Positions 23,402 through 35,872 of a stretch of DNA of 64,000 nucleotides are shown one piece after another. Below the pieces are notes generated by a model, which was not told the origin of the DNA, made no database searches, and saw nothing but the letters and a program-made list of their open reading frames with translations. The stretch spans positions 14,198,001 to 14,262,000 of the forward strand of contig OY540812.1 of the NCBI GenBank assembly GCA_961205875.1. The letters are read 5' to 3'. The position numbers were made by a program, and so were the translations under genes. Within the stretch, counting starts at the first letter, position 1. Every line of letters begins with the position of its first letter. Source of the DNA: Sialis fuliginosa. Taxonomy: Eukaryota; Arthropoda; Insecta; Megaloptera; Sialidae.

Positions 23402-23623
23402 TATACCCATTTCTGTTTTTACACGAATTTTTTTACACAATTTTGAAATAGCACGGTCGATAACAATATATTTTTTTTACATGTATTGATTTGATTTTAC
23501 ACGATTCATTAAAAAAAATGTAAAATGTATACAATTTAATATTTTCGTAGAGTGAAGTTTTTTTTCTTGTTAAATTTTCCTTTTAAATTAAATATCTACC
23601 GTGCAAAAACAGAATTGGGTATA
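23402..23623. mobile_element. MITE with TATACCCA-TTCTGTTTTT ends
   Basis: Left TATACCCATTTCTGTTTTTA and right, inverted, TATACCCAATTCTGTTTTTG form a terminal repeat of about 25 bp around an AT-rich core with GCACGGTCGATA / GCACGGTAGATA. About 222 bp, non-coding. The next sequence (23633 on) is a one-ended relative of the MITE at 9331-9472. Confidence 0.6.
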
Positions 23624-26600
23624 TGATACTATGCCGTGTTTAGACCAAAGAAACTTAAGAGCAACACGATGTTCTTTTTACAAAAATTTTAAATATGAAG
23701 TGTTTCAAAAATAAAGTTTTGTCTTTAACTAAAGTTATAAAAACATTGATTAGATACTGCAATAAAAGTAAAAAATATTTTACTGACTTAGGATGTAGGT
23801 ACTACCTACTTATGGTTAACACAGTATAATTTTAAATATTATTCTAACAATGTAGGTAATATTGCTTTAATCATTTTAATCAAATATTCATGTATTTTTA
23901 AAACAAACCCTCACACTCAGAAATCATAAACTATTAAAAACTAATTTAATATAAATACTGAGAAATGAAGTTTGTAATTCGTTATTTCTTTCTTTAAACT
24001 TAATTATTTAAATAAATAATTGTTTATATGATATCAGCTTCTGCCATTGCTAGTTAAATACAATTTTATATTTTTATTAAAAATAAAATGTTTCCTAAAA
24101 AAATTTGCCACATGTCAGGAAAATATTGTAATTGAACATTACAATAACGTATTTATAGTACTAATTATAAATACCGAAATACCGGTATTACTTGCACCAA
24201 TAACGGTATCTTAATAACGATGAAAAATGGCCAGGATCCTGGTTTTTGGGATCTCGGAATCCTGATATTGTACTCACTAAATACATTAGGTACATAGATA
24301 TATATGAATTACATATAAAAATAATTAATATTTATCAAAACTAATATTTTTTATAAACTAGATAAAGTGTAAACATATTTTCTTTGTTTCAATCAGTATT
24401 ATAGGATATTAACATTAAACAAGAGCAATAACATAATTCGAATTTTATAGTAAATTACTAATTGTAATTTATAACAACTGTCGTCGTAAATGACAAAAGG
24501 TTAATGTACTCTATATCAGAGTTGAAATGGAACGTTATTATTGCTATGAACAGAGCCAATGTCAAGGAAAATTGCAAAACACAGCAGTATTTCTCAATCA
24601 ACATTCTGTCAATCGTAAAAATAGCATAACTGTATACATATTAATTATATACACATGTAGATTAGAGTAGATCAAAAATACTATTCAATTATATCAATAT
24701 AACATAAACAAAATTCTATAGAAAATTATAAACATTCAAAGTGATTAAAATATTACATCCCTTAGCCCCAGGTCCCCAGACTAGAGCTCTCTTAGTCCCC
24801 CCTTGTGGAGGGCTGTTTCCATAATACTTTCTGTAATGTATAGAAAATAAATAAACCTACTTACGATTCTTCACCAACCCCTAGAATATAGAAGTTATAC
24901 AATTTTGTTTGCATGTCCTTCTTGCGCTTATAAAAACAAAGACGATATTTTCTTGTCCATTGAAAACATATATGCAATTTGAAAACTTAAACCTGATATG
25001 AGTTTAAAGTTTTCTAATAGCAACTGTAAAAATAAAATAAAGATACAACATCGTTGATACAATTAAAAGTTAAACACCTGTTAATTCATTTTCATTGTTT
25101 TACTTCAGACTGTAGTTTTTATTGCTAACATTACTTATACATATAGTAGACGTTTCATATTGTAAACCCGTCTCTCTCTTTGTCTGTCCGTTAGTGCGCT
25201 TATTACTCGAAAACCACTTATCCGATTTACGTGTATGTAGGTAACATAAGAAATAAGTAGTGACGATAATTGTAAATCAAGTCGGAAAAAAGTTTGCCAC
25301 CAACGCGCTTGTTTGCAATACGCTGCCTAAACCGTTAAATATCGAACAAAATAATTTTGGTAATGAACTAGAATCAAAAGATCTCAAATAAAGTCTATGA
25401 TATCATATATCTAACTTTTATGTTTAAGTCACAATTACTGCTTTTATGTTACAAAGAAAATTAAAAAATCTTTGGGTTCTGTTTTCGTAGACTTATGACC
25501 TACAAAACATTAATCTTTATCGAAATAAATGATTTCATCGTCATAAGTACTTAATATAGATATAATTTACCCTTTACAGCATCCAATTTGGTCGTATAGT
25601 TTAGGAAATAACTTTAAATAAGTTATATACAGTAAAATATTATTAAAAACGCGCGAACTAAATCAGTTGCATCTGTGCAAAGTAGAGGGAAAGATTCTCT
25701 TCGGCTCGGCCGTTGTATTTGACCGTCAATTGTTTATTTTGTTTTCAATAGTTAACTTTTTTTAAACAGAACAAAAACGATTTGTACTTTTTGTTCTGAT
25801 AAGCTTTTGTTAGGTATTTTAGGTGTTGATTAGTTATTTTTACAATCAATAATCATGTTTGTACTTAATTCAACTATATTTTCAAAAATCCTAAACAATA
25901 ATTCCGTAGTCCAAGCGGGCACAGCTAGTTTATAATATATCTGAATCAACTGGCGCAGTTCACAGTATGGAAAGTCTACTGTATAAGAAAACTGCAATCC
26001 GCTAACCATAACTTAAATCGTATCGATGATACACGCAATAAAACAACGGCAAAACGCATCTGGCTGACGGTAGACATTAGCATACCATATCAACACACAC
26101 ATACACACACACACACACACACATACACACACACACACACACACACATACACACACCAATGTTATAGTGATGAATCGTTGCGTGAATCCGGTGTATGGTG
26201 ACCTATTGCCTGTCCGGATATCAGATTTGGCCGCCACCTGTACACAACAGGTGCCAGGGCACCCTCATTGATGATAATTATCTGTTGTTTAGTTTTATAC
26301 TTGCATCTATGTAGAATACATGCTCACTACACAATATTATATATTTTAGTTTATTTATATAGTTTTCTTAACAAAAATTAATGTTAGTGTATGGTGTAAT
26401 TTTAATATAAGAATGATAGATGCTCTTGTGGAACAAAGAAGTGCTGATATCTAATATGGTAAGGTGGTTCAAGTATATATAGTAGTAGGTAGTTCAACAC
26501 AATCATGTTACGATATAAGAAATACGTTGCACAATAAATAGCTTAGGTACTTCTAACGGCGCAACCAGAATAAAAAATCAAGGGGTTTTTTATTTTATTT

Positions 26601-27341
26601 TTATAATTATATATAATTTTCATTTTTTTTTAATCTATAACTATTTAACTTTCAGTTTAATAAAAATAAGTACACATTTAAATAATTATTACGTTCTTTG
26701 ATTTTCTATAAATATCTAAATGTTTCTACTTACATCTTTCTTTAACATATGTATATTATTTGTTAACAAAAATAAAGTAGATATTTATGAAATTATATTT
26801 GCTAAATTAAATCGTTACCGTTACTTATGGAATATGTGTGATTTAAAGGGTTATTTCTCAACACTCAGAACGCCACTATAATAAATTGTTAATACAAAAT
26901 ACATACAAAAATATAAAATTTAAAATCTGATTATTGGTTAGCAACAAGTAGTTAATTTAACAAAAAAACTGATTTATAAAAAAATGATCTTAAACTATTT
27001 TTAAACTAACTAAAATTGTTTCCAATTTTACTAATTCTATGCATAATATTTTTTGTAATATACGAAAAGAAAGTATTTTAATTTAATGAATATATTCCAA
27101 ATATAGATAAATAATATCTATCAAAAATCTGTTTATAACTACTTTAATTAATAAAAACATGAATTGTTTACAAACCGTTGAAATTGTATCTAGTATATTA
27201 GTAACCAGATAACATATTGTCGAGAGTATTTTTAGTTGCTAGTGTAGATCAGTGTTTTTGTTGTTTTTCTGTACATTCGACCTAATTTTAAATACGTTAG
27301 GCGTTAAATAACTGAAATATAAATATATTTTCCTGTACATA
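23624..27341. other. Gene-free region with degraded repeats
   Basis: No gene seen. Items noted: a GC-richer patch with CCCCAGGTCCCCAGACTAG (24768-24830); a segment from about 25150 (GTCTGTCCGTTAGTGCG) to 25927 ending AAGCGGGCACAGCTAG, which may be a Helitron-like end; a CA microsatellite (26091-26157); and two overlapping hairpins (26235-26263). The frame at 26013-26237 (minus) is the microsatellite read as CVCVCV. Confidence 0.45.
26091..26157. repeat. (CA)n microsatellite with ACAT interruptions
   Basis: Three CA runs separated by CACATACAC; total about 67 bp. Confidence 0.95.
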
Positions 27342-27978
27342 TACAGGGTGTCCTGTAAACATACATACAATGAATTTTGCATTTTCAAAAGTTGTAATGG
27401 GTATAAGTCAACGAAAATCCATAATTTCTGCTACTGGAAGCACCCAAACATATTTTTGTTTATCTCCTAAAGGATTAACTTTTAGAAAATTTTGTAAGGT
27501 TGAAAGGTTTTTAGAATTATCTAGACAATATCAAGAAATAATTTTTGAAATTTTTATGGCATTTATTAATTTTGTAAAAAGTGCCCAACCAAAAAAAACT
27601 AAAAAATGTCACCAAATCTTCTTAAAAATGTTTTTTTGTATTCATTGATCAATTCGAAACACTTTTTATTCTTTGCAATTTTATCTAAAATTATCAAGAG
27701 ATAAATAAATAAATTTAAAAAAATTTTTGGGTCCCCCTGGAGCAGAAATTATGGATTTTAGTAGGTTGCACCCATTACAACTTTTGATCAGCACACTTTG
27801 AGCAATCATTTCCATAAAAAAATTTCAACCATAAGGCAAAATTCATTGCATTCGTGTAGGGTTGTTTCTTTTGCTCAATATACTGCTAAAACATTTCGTT
27901 TTGGATATGGGTTTATTAGCAAAAAGCGATTGTTTTAATGTCCTCGACAACTTCTGAAAGTTTACGGGACACCCTGTA
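27342..27978. mobile_element. Mariner-like MITE, TACAGGGTGTCC ends
   Basis: Ends TACAGGGTGTCCTGTAAAC and, inverted, TACAGGGTGTCCCGTAAAC, flanked by TA on both sides, which fits Tc1/mariner-type insertion. Further inverted blocks lie inside (TGAATTTTGC, AGTTGTAATGGGT, TCCATAATTTCTGCT facing their complements at 27738-27856). The 92-residue frame at 27370-27648 lies across one arm and has no transposase motif, so it is not called as a gene. 637 bp. Confidence 0.75.
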
Positions 27979-28209
27979 TATACTATTTATATAATAAACC
28001 TGAGTGTCATTTTCACATACTATTATTTATACTTGTCAATATTATATATCAATGGAAAAGCTAAAGGACAAATAACTTTACAACACGCTTATTTTATTTA
28101 TATTGTAGACACATTTAAATTATTTCCAAAGCAACTAATTACAATCTTTACAAATGTGCAGTTAATTATTGCCATTTATCATTTTGTTGCACTAGTTACT
28201 ACTTTTTTA

Positions 28210-28633
28210 CATCAAAAGATGGGGGGGGGGCTGAGTGACTGACTCATCAACGTACAGCCCTAATCCCTAAAGTAGAAACGTGAATTTTCAGGGTTATGTT
28301 CTATTTCATGACGTAAGCATCCACCAAAAAGATAGTTTCTGAAATTCAACTTCGAAGGAAAGAAAATGTTGTTCCACTTTTTTTATTTTAATACTTTTAT
28401 CTGCATAACTGCTTATATTATAATACTGAATTTGATGTGAAATACTCTAAAAATTGTTTCATATTAACAGGTATTATTTAAATATAAATCCAATCACCAT
28501 AAAAATTGTAAGAGTTTAGACTTATATGTGTTTCAATAGCAATGCTATCATCGTCAGAGTCTTAAAAATACTAAATTATTTAATGTTCATAAAAACTAAT
28601 AAAGCGCGGGTGAACCCGCGAGCGAGCCGCTAG
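28210..28633 (+). mobile_element. Helitron-like fragment with hairpin and CTAG end
   Basis: The 3' part reads GCGCGGGTGAACCCGCG, a 7-bp-stem hairpin, then GAGCGAGCCGCTAG, followed by T. A GC hairpin shortly before CTAG with insertion next to T is the Helitron 3' signature. Upstream words GTGACTGACTCATCAACG and CAGGGTTATGTTCTATTTC belong to the same kind of element. The 5' end is not fixed, and no Rep/helicase is present. Confidence 0.45.
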
Positions 28634-31600
28634 TATCTAATAAAACCAAAAGTTTATTTAAATATCAATTTAATTAAATATATAGAAACATAAAAAATAG
28701 ATATAATAAATCAAAAATACAATATGGAGTGACAGCAACTACAAAAAAAATGTTTGTATAATATTTATGTAGGTAACATAACATATAACATATGTATCGA
28801 ATTACATACATATTTATATCGTAGGCGTATATTAGCTCATAGTGTATTCATATAAATGCATTTAATACAATAATATAAACCAGTGGTGTTAAACAAATTA
28901 AAAATTAACATTAAACACAAAAATATGTATGTATAAAGATGTAGGTATAACTATAAGAGATGTAAATTATAGTTTTCTTAATTATAAGAATACAGGTATA
29001 CTATAGTTGATATAATACAAACTACGCCTAACAATCATATCCCACTTTGCGTCTGGTTTTGGGAAAACGTGACGTATTCTTGAATTACTCTTTTATGACT
29101 CAATCTGTTATCTTAATAGTTTTACAATGTTTCTTCGGATCTGGGGTAGTTAAAACCACAGAATAAAGGTTAAAACCTACTTTTTTTAACTATTAAATTT
29201 TGAATAATACCTAACTACACTATTAAAATAATTCGATTTCGTATTGATTCAATCTTACAAAAACTATGTAGATATAAAAAATATATAATATATTTTTTTA
29301 ATGTTTAAAAGATTACTTAGCGTGACGAAATGACAGCAATCAAGTAAATTTATTGTCATTTCCGTTTTTACTGAAATTCCTATTATTAGATACAATTTCG
29401 CAGTAATTCTATGAGGAAACAATATTTTGAAATTCATTTAATATAGGTACATACTATAATACATAATATATCACAGAGCTTAAATTAAAAAAAAAAAAAA
29501 AAAAACAATTCATACGTACCTAATATTTATATTGAATATTTTCTTTTTTTTTCATCTTTTTTTATCATGTATTATAAATTATTTAAAAAAATATTATTTT
29601 ATAACTATTATTTTAAAAATAATAATTATAAATCATATCATTCGATTTTAAGAATATTTATTATTATTTTTATTAATAATTTGTGTAATTACTATGTAGG
29701 TAGACAGGTGCCCACATCATAAATGGGCCTCCATCCATCAAATTGCCAATAAATAAAAAAAATTATAAAATATAGAAAAAGAAAATTTTTAAATAATCAT
29801 TTTTACATCATATGAGCTTAAAACGCAAGTCTTAAGTTTGATATATTCTTATATTCATATGAATAAAAATCAATATTTTTTAAAAACACTATAAATATAA
29901 ACCTTCCTTACTAATTTTTATTTCTCGGTCATTACAATTATTTTTTTCGTCACCAAGCTTTGCCTAGGGGCTTTTGGGTAGCTTAATGCATGATGCATAT
30001 ATGTGTGTAATATAAAACCAAAATTTATTTTTAAAGTGCAATAAATCTTTAAAATATTAAATCTGTGACACATATATAACGTGCATGAAGTATATAGATA
30101 TATAATTATATATTTTAGTATGTGTACATAAATTTGAGTTTTTTGCTTAATTACGGAATATTTCTGTAATTTTCCTGAATTATTTGACTAGTCATTATAT
30201 CAAAGCTTCATAATTCATAAAATGTAAACGCATATACATAAACAGCACATATATGTAATGTTTTTTATACTGAAATAAATAATTAGCACTATGTACTGTG
30301 TGATAAGAACAACTTAATAATTGATTTTTTTTAAATTAATTATATTTATTTATAGAATCATACAGAATCAACAAAACAATTTTATTTCTAAACAAAAATC
30401 TTAAAACTATAATTCAAATGTTAATTGGAAACAAACATACAATAATTCAATCTTTATTTATGGACATTTTGACTATGCGGCTCGCATGGTTACATTTAGT
30501 GCCCCACACTGGCAAAAATACGCGAAAAGTGGCCAAAACCTATGACGTACATTATTACGTTATTAGCAGATAAAAATTATCAAATCCGCTAGTTTATTTT
30601 TCTATCTTCCTAAAAATGAGCATATTTTAGCTTGATTCCGCCTGATCTGATTGACATAGAATTTTGTATTGCAGGTTTTAGTATCGTTTTCGTCCATTTT
30701 TGCCTGCGTGCGCCCCCGCGTTTTAGTACATACATGGACATGATTCTTGGATTGCCGTATACTGTGAAGCTTATACGATAATAATATGTATAAGTAGAGA
30801 AATATAGCCCCTTTTTACCTGTATTTATTGCAAAATTAGACGAAACTAGCCTAGATCATACGTGATGAAGAAACAAATTTTATTCCCATGCAAAAAGTTA
30901 TATGTAAATTGTTTACCTAAAATACAGATATTATGTATTAAAATTTCTTAAGACTATTAAAAAAATTACATGTAGGTAATTACATATGTAATAATGTACA
31001 AATTATAATCATATTCTTTATTGTTTGTCCTGAAGTTCGTTTACCTGGATAATAAATTACATTCAAGAATCTGATTTTATGAAAAGGTGTAACAAACTAA
31101 GCCGTGAGAATTCGACAGTTTTATGAAACAATAGAATTTATTCAAATAAGCGATATTCAAGCAACAATACACAAAACTTCGGTTGTTGTCATTTTGTGTT
31201 TGTTGCTGACAGTTGTACCGTTACAACGTTTGATCCAGTCTAGTGTGTTGTTCATCGGGTTCCACATTCTTGATTTAGAAACACAATGGTAAGATTCTAC
31301 CTTTACTATTCAAATAATATACATATAAAATATGAAAGATTGTATTATTCTTTTGTTATGGTAATATTGCTCTATATAAGAATCATGTCTATTTTAATTT
31401 AATTTAATTAATAGATAGTATTTCTTGAAGTGCATTATACATTATACCATACCATCACAATCTTCTGTTTTCTTTAAAAAAAATAAAGATATAAATTTTG
31501 ACTTAACAAATTAACATGAAATTTTTAAAAGTCGACCAATATTGATCTATTTTCTAATTTTCATTCCAAAATTTTGCAGAAAACAAATCAAATAAATATT

Positions 31601-31666
31601 TTTGCTAATAAATCTATTTTCAAAAATATGTGTTTGTAGTAAATATGAAAGACTCGTCTCGTGAAT
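28634..31666. other. Gene-free AT-rich region
   Basis: Mostly AT spacer with a poly(A) run at 29488-29505. A less AT-rich stretch (30470-30730) holds CACACTGGCAAAAATACGCG and TGCGTGCGCCCCCGCG. A small island at 31104-31299 reads as a 62-residue frame running into a consensus donor (gtaaga at 31291), but has no partner exon I can find and could equally be a transposon piece. Confidence 0.4.
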
Positions 31667-31670
31667 ATTT

Positions 31671-32125
31671 AATATGGTAATATTGGTTTATTTGATTTTT
31701 TATTCATAAAAAAACTTGATTTTATATTTTACATTGTATCTAATACCCCAACAAAAGGAAGGGGCTGGCAGAGTTCTAGCCTGGAGGTTTGGAGCTAAAG
31801 GGACCCGGCTCGGCGAGTCAACAAGCTTTTTTTTGGTCATCAAAAAAAATCTTATATTTTTAACGGAAAGGGGCCCGTCGAAAACTATATTTAATATGGT
31901 AATATTGGTTTATTTGATTTTTTATTCATAAAAAAACTTGATTTTATATTTTACATTATTTACATTGTATCTAATGCCCCAACAAAAGGAAGGGGCTAAC
32001 AGGGTTCTAGCCTGGAGGTCTGGGGCTAAAGAGACCCGGCTCAGCGAGTCAACAAACTTTTTTTTGATCGTCTTCAAAAAAAATCTTAAATTTTTTAACG
32101 GAAAGTGGCCCGTCGAAAACTGTAG
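31671..32125. repeat. Tandem duplication of about 222 bp
   Basis: A unit beginning AATATGGTAATATTGG occurs at 31671 and 31893. Each copy has a long AT-rich half and a GC-rich half with AAGGAAGGGGCT, GGTTCTAGCCTGGAGG-type and GACCCGGCTC words. The copies differ by point changes and a 10-bp insertion (TTATTTACAT). The two small frames at 31716 and 31938 are by-products. Confidence 0.8.
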
Positions 32126-35100
32126 CGTGAGCGCCCACGATAAGGTGTGAGGGCCATTATTGTATCATAACTAGAATCATGTCAAAATACTTATTATTGA
32201 GAATATCTTATAACCGAGATACTCGATGAGATGTATAAATAATATTAATATAGTCTCGGCGTGAAACCCTAGCTCGAAGCTTCTTAATGTAGCTAGATAT
32301 TTTATCATAATACAAAGCGACATTTTTCAATTTAAAACGTACATAACGTACAGACCTGTATTACTTTCATTTTACGTTAATAATTCATATGAACGAAAAG
32401 AAAAGTTTAAAAAAATGCAAGCAATATGCATATAAATTCGTTTATTATTATTTTAAGTATTTCGTAGTTTTAAATTCAAATGATGATTTTCAAATTTATT
32501 CAACTTAGACCAACAAAAATACTATTACAAAATAATAATTACTTTATTTAAGGTATTAGAATAATTCACTAACGTTCCCCCCATATTTTAAAATGATAAT
32601 TTGTTTACCTTGAAACAAATTCATATTAATTTATAACTTTGCAATGAAATTACATTCCATAAACTACGAGTAGGAGAAAGTTATTAAAGCAGTTACGCCA
32701 AATGTGTTATAAGTATTTATTTAAATTTCAAATAATACCTAATATTTTTTTGTATTATAATCACAATTGATTGATTTTAACCAGGGTTGTCTTAATTTTA
32801 AAATTCAATCGATCAACTTAAAAACAGGACAATACATATTTTTTGTTGTCAAAAACGACAAACCGCCCACGATATTATGTACTATGTAAATGTTTACAAT
32901 TTATTAGTGCATAAGTACAAAATTTACTTTTGTTTACGTACACAAGTACGTAAATAAAACAAATAACCTTTTGTTGTTTTCTTAAAAATATCTCACTAAA
33001 TATAAATAGCAAACATTGAAAAACACATTTTATTTACGATGCATTTTGAAAAATATAAGTTTTAAATCCTCTTATTGTTAGTTCATTTTTGTTAAATTTG
33101 TATGTAATTTTGTAAATTATTTTTACATTATACATTTAATTTTTTATAATTTAATGAGATTCATTTCTTGTCGGCTGGGTTACTCCTTTTCCAACAGTTC
33201 AGTGGTGTTTTATTTTATTTTATGAAGGGTTGTTTCACAAGGGATGTCTAACGGAATGGGAGTTTGCTGATGGGCCAATCATCTCAGGTTCGTAGGTATT
33301 GGGGGGCTTAATACTTGGGATTTGAGGGTTAAGTTCACTTTGGTATATGGATGAAAAAGTTATTTTATTTTTTTATTACATTTATAGTTTTATATATATT
33401 TTTTTGTGTATTCTATAATGTGTGAATACTTTATTTCTTATTAATTCGCTTTACTCTTTCTGCTAGGTGATGTTTTTTCCTGTAGGTTTTTATAATTTTA
33501 TTTTATAGGATTTTTCATTGCATTTTTCATGCTTTATTTGTATTAATTTATTAATACCTCACTAAAGTAAATAGTACTACTATAATTATTACGCAAAACT
33601 TAATTTTCGAACTTATAGTTATTGGCTTCTTATAGAATGTCGGCGATATACATTAAGCATATCCGGCTTTAATAGGGGTGCACAACACCCGAGCGGCTGG
33701 TCCTAAGGAGCCGCAGCTAAGCCTTGGGAGCATCACTTTTTTTATTTCAATATTTTTTCGGTATGTATCTAGAGCTACCCCTGTATATACATAGGTACAC
33801 ACTATTATAAATTATAAGTATATAAAGTAGATAATATAAACTATTATATTATAAATAATTATTTATTATAACAACAAAAAAATAATTTATTACACACTTT
33901 AGCCAGATGGTGGTTTCATTAAAACCACAAACTTTTAAAACCAATACATCGTTATCTTGAAAAAGTAGGATATTAACGGATATTGACAACGGAGTACAAA
34001 AAACCGCTATTATTATTTGGAGATTGACTATTTGATTCTTTCCATCAGTTTTTAAGTTACCAGAACATGTTTTTGATCTATTTTTAAATGTTTTGTTTAA
34101 TACCGTTGTGCCTTGCTCCGTTCTAATGTCTTGATTCATCAGCTAGCTTTTGGTCTCGATCTATAATTACATTATATCTAGTATATAATAAAATAAACAG
34201 CATTATAAAAAAATGTTATGTTTATACATTTTATGTGAATATTATTGAAGTAATAGAGGTGGTTATTTTTAATTACTATTAATTTACTAAAGAATATCGT
34301 AAACTCTAAAAGTATAATAGTAAATTTAACTCTTTTTCTATACGAATTATCTAAAAGGGTTGAAAAAATATGTAAAATTAATGATTCACTTATGAAAAGA
34401 CATATCTAATAATAGTTTCTTCTGGCCAGGATCGTACTAAAGGCTAAAGCTATACGAAATTCGAACAAAGCGATGCCATTTGAATTTCGGTTTTTAGGCA
34501 TCATCAATAATTAGTATTTAAACATTTATAATTCTAATGACGCTAACAACAAATACTTGTTTTTATTTATTTATTTTAACTTTAAAAAAAAAAACTTGTT
34601 TCTCAAACCGAGACTATACTGTAAGTTGCGTGATCGAGATGAGACTGTATATGTTACAGAAACCAAGACGAGACAAGAGTCATTTTATCTTGTTTCCTGT
34701 GATATGAGTAATTCATCTGAACCATTCAGAATCCAAAACAGTTTATAAAAACTATATATTTTTATTTTATAAATGTTGCAATGAAGTCAACAAATAATTA
34801 TATTAAATAATAATTATTTCAATATCGAATTTAGAATTCTTCTTCCTAATATTTAGAAAACCCTAAAATTCTATTTTAAAAAACATTTCCCCAACTCCAA
34901 AACATAGAAATTTTCTTACTGTAAATCGTAACTAAATTATAAAGTAAATATTTTTCTTCAAACACATTTAAATAGTCTCAACAAACAAAAGATTGTTAAA
35001 GTTTAATGTATTAGGTACCGATAATGATAAAATAACGATCTGTACTTCTAACAAAACTTCACAATATAAAACTTTCGAAACATAATAATTACAGACCTGA

Positions 35101-35463
35101 AACTGATAATAGGTTTCAGATTTGTGCACGCTAAAGACGGTGCTGTTTAACAAAGTCGTGACCTCCGCCGTACGATGTATGGTAGGTACTTTCTCAACAA
35201 GTTGACGTTGGAAGTACTGAAGTGAAATGATAAAACCCGCTCACGGAAGCCGGTTATTATTTCCTACACAGCGCCGCAAAACGCCTCTCAGACTCGGTGA
35301 CTCAGTGAGCAAGTAATTGCACACAACTATCTAATCTAACTACCATCACAAATACAATACACAAGCCTTTTATTATACAGTATTATACAAAAATGATTAT
35401 TATTATTTTACTTAAAATATGTTTTCTATTACGCACGATTTCTAAAAATAAATATAAATATCT
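32126..35463. other. Gene-free region
   Basis: AT spacer with a few GC-richer pieces: 33215-33330 (TGGGAGTTTGCTGATGGGCC), 33660-33745 (GCGGCTGGTCCTAAGGAGCC) and 34590-34690 (GAGAC-rich, kin to 20187-20665). The minus frame at 33849-34139 has no recognisable domain. 35155-35300 holds a mixed-composition stretch with CAGCGCCGCAAAACG. Confidence 0.45.
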
Positions 35464-35872
35464 GCCATGAGAGCCACGGGACTTTCTTATACGTAAACTA
35501 ACAGTGAACAGTACACGTGATTTTTATTAAAATAAAAATCACGTGCACTGTTTTAATAAATTAAAACACATTACTGACAAACTAATAAGTTAGAATAAAA
35601 TGAATGGAACATAAATTATACATAAAATAAACAACATGCATAAAATGATTTTTTTTAACGTAATTACGGAAACGGATGTTTACTCTTGTCAATTTTTGAA
35701 TAAAATTTTCGAATAATATTTGAAATAGGAATTAAATGTTTTTGATAAAAAATGTCGAGTATGTTATTATCTATAATTTATTATTTATTATTATAATTAA
35801 TTAGAACTACCCACACTGGTCACTCTTACACTCTTAGATTTACGTATAAGAAAGTCCCATGGTACCTATGGC
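35464..35872. mobile_element. MITE with GGGACTTTCTTATACGTAA ends
   Basis: Left GCCATGAGAGCCACGGGAC, then TTTCTTATACGTAA; right, inverted, GCCATAGGTACCATGGGAC, then TTTCTTATACGTAA. 409 bp, no frame. An internal hairpin (ATTTTTATTAAAATAAAAAT next to CACGTG) is visible at about 35520-35545. A second, partial copy is in villin intron 2 at 51689-51870. Confidence 0.65.

Noticed and set aside
25140-25927. Second Helitron ending AAGCGGGCACAGCTAG
   Set aside because: CTAG is present but no clear hairpin precedes it and the 5' end is undefined; left only as a note in the region description.
26013-26237. Frame with CVCVCV run
   Set aside because: It is the CA microsatellite read through.
27370-27648. 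92-residue frame as a transposase
   Set aside because: It lies across a MITE arm and lacks DDE/DDD or helix-turn-helix features.
33660-33745. tRNA- or SINE-like GC-rich patch
   Set aside because: No A box/B box pair and no cloverleaf could be drawn.
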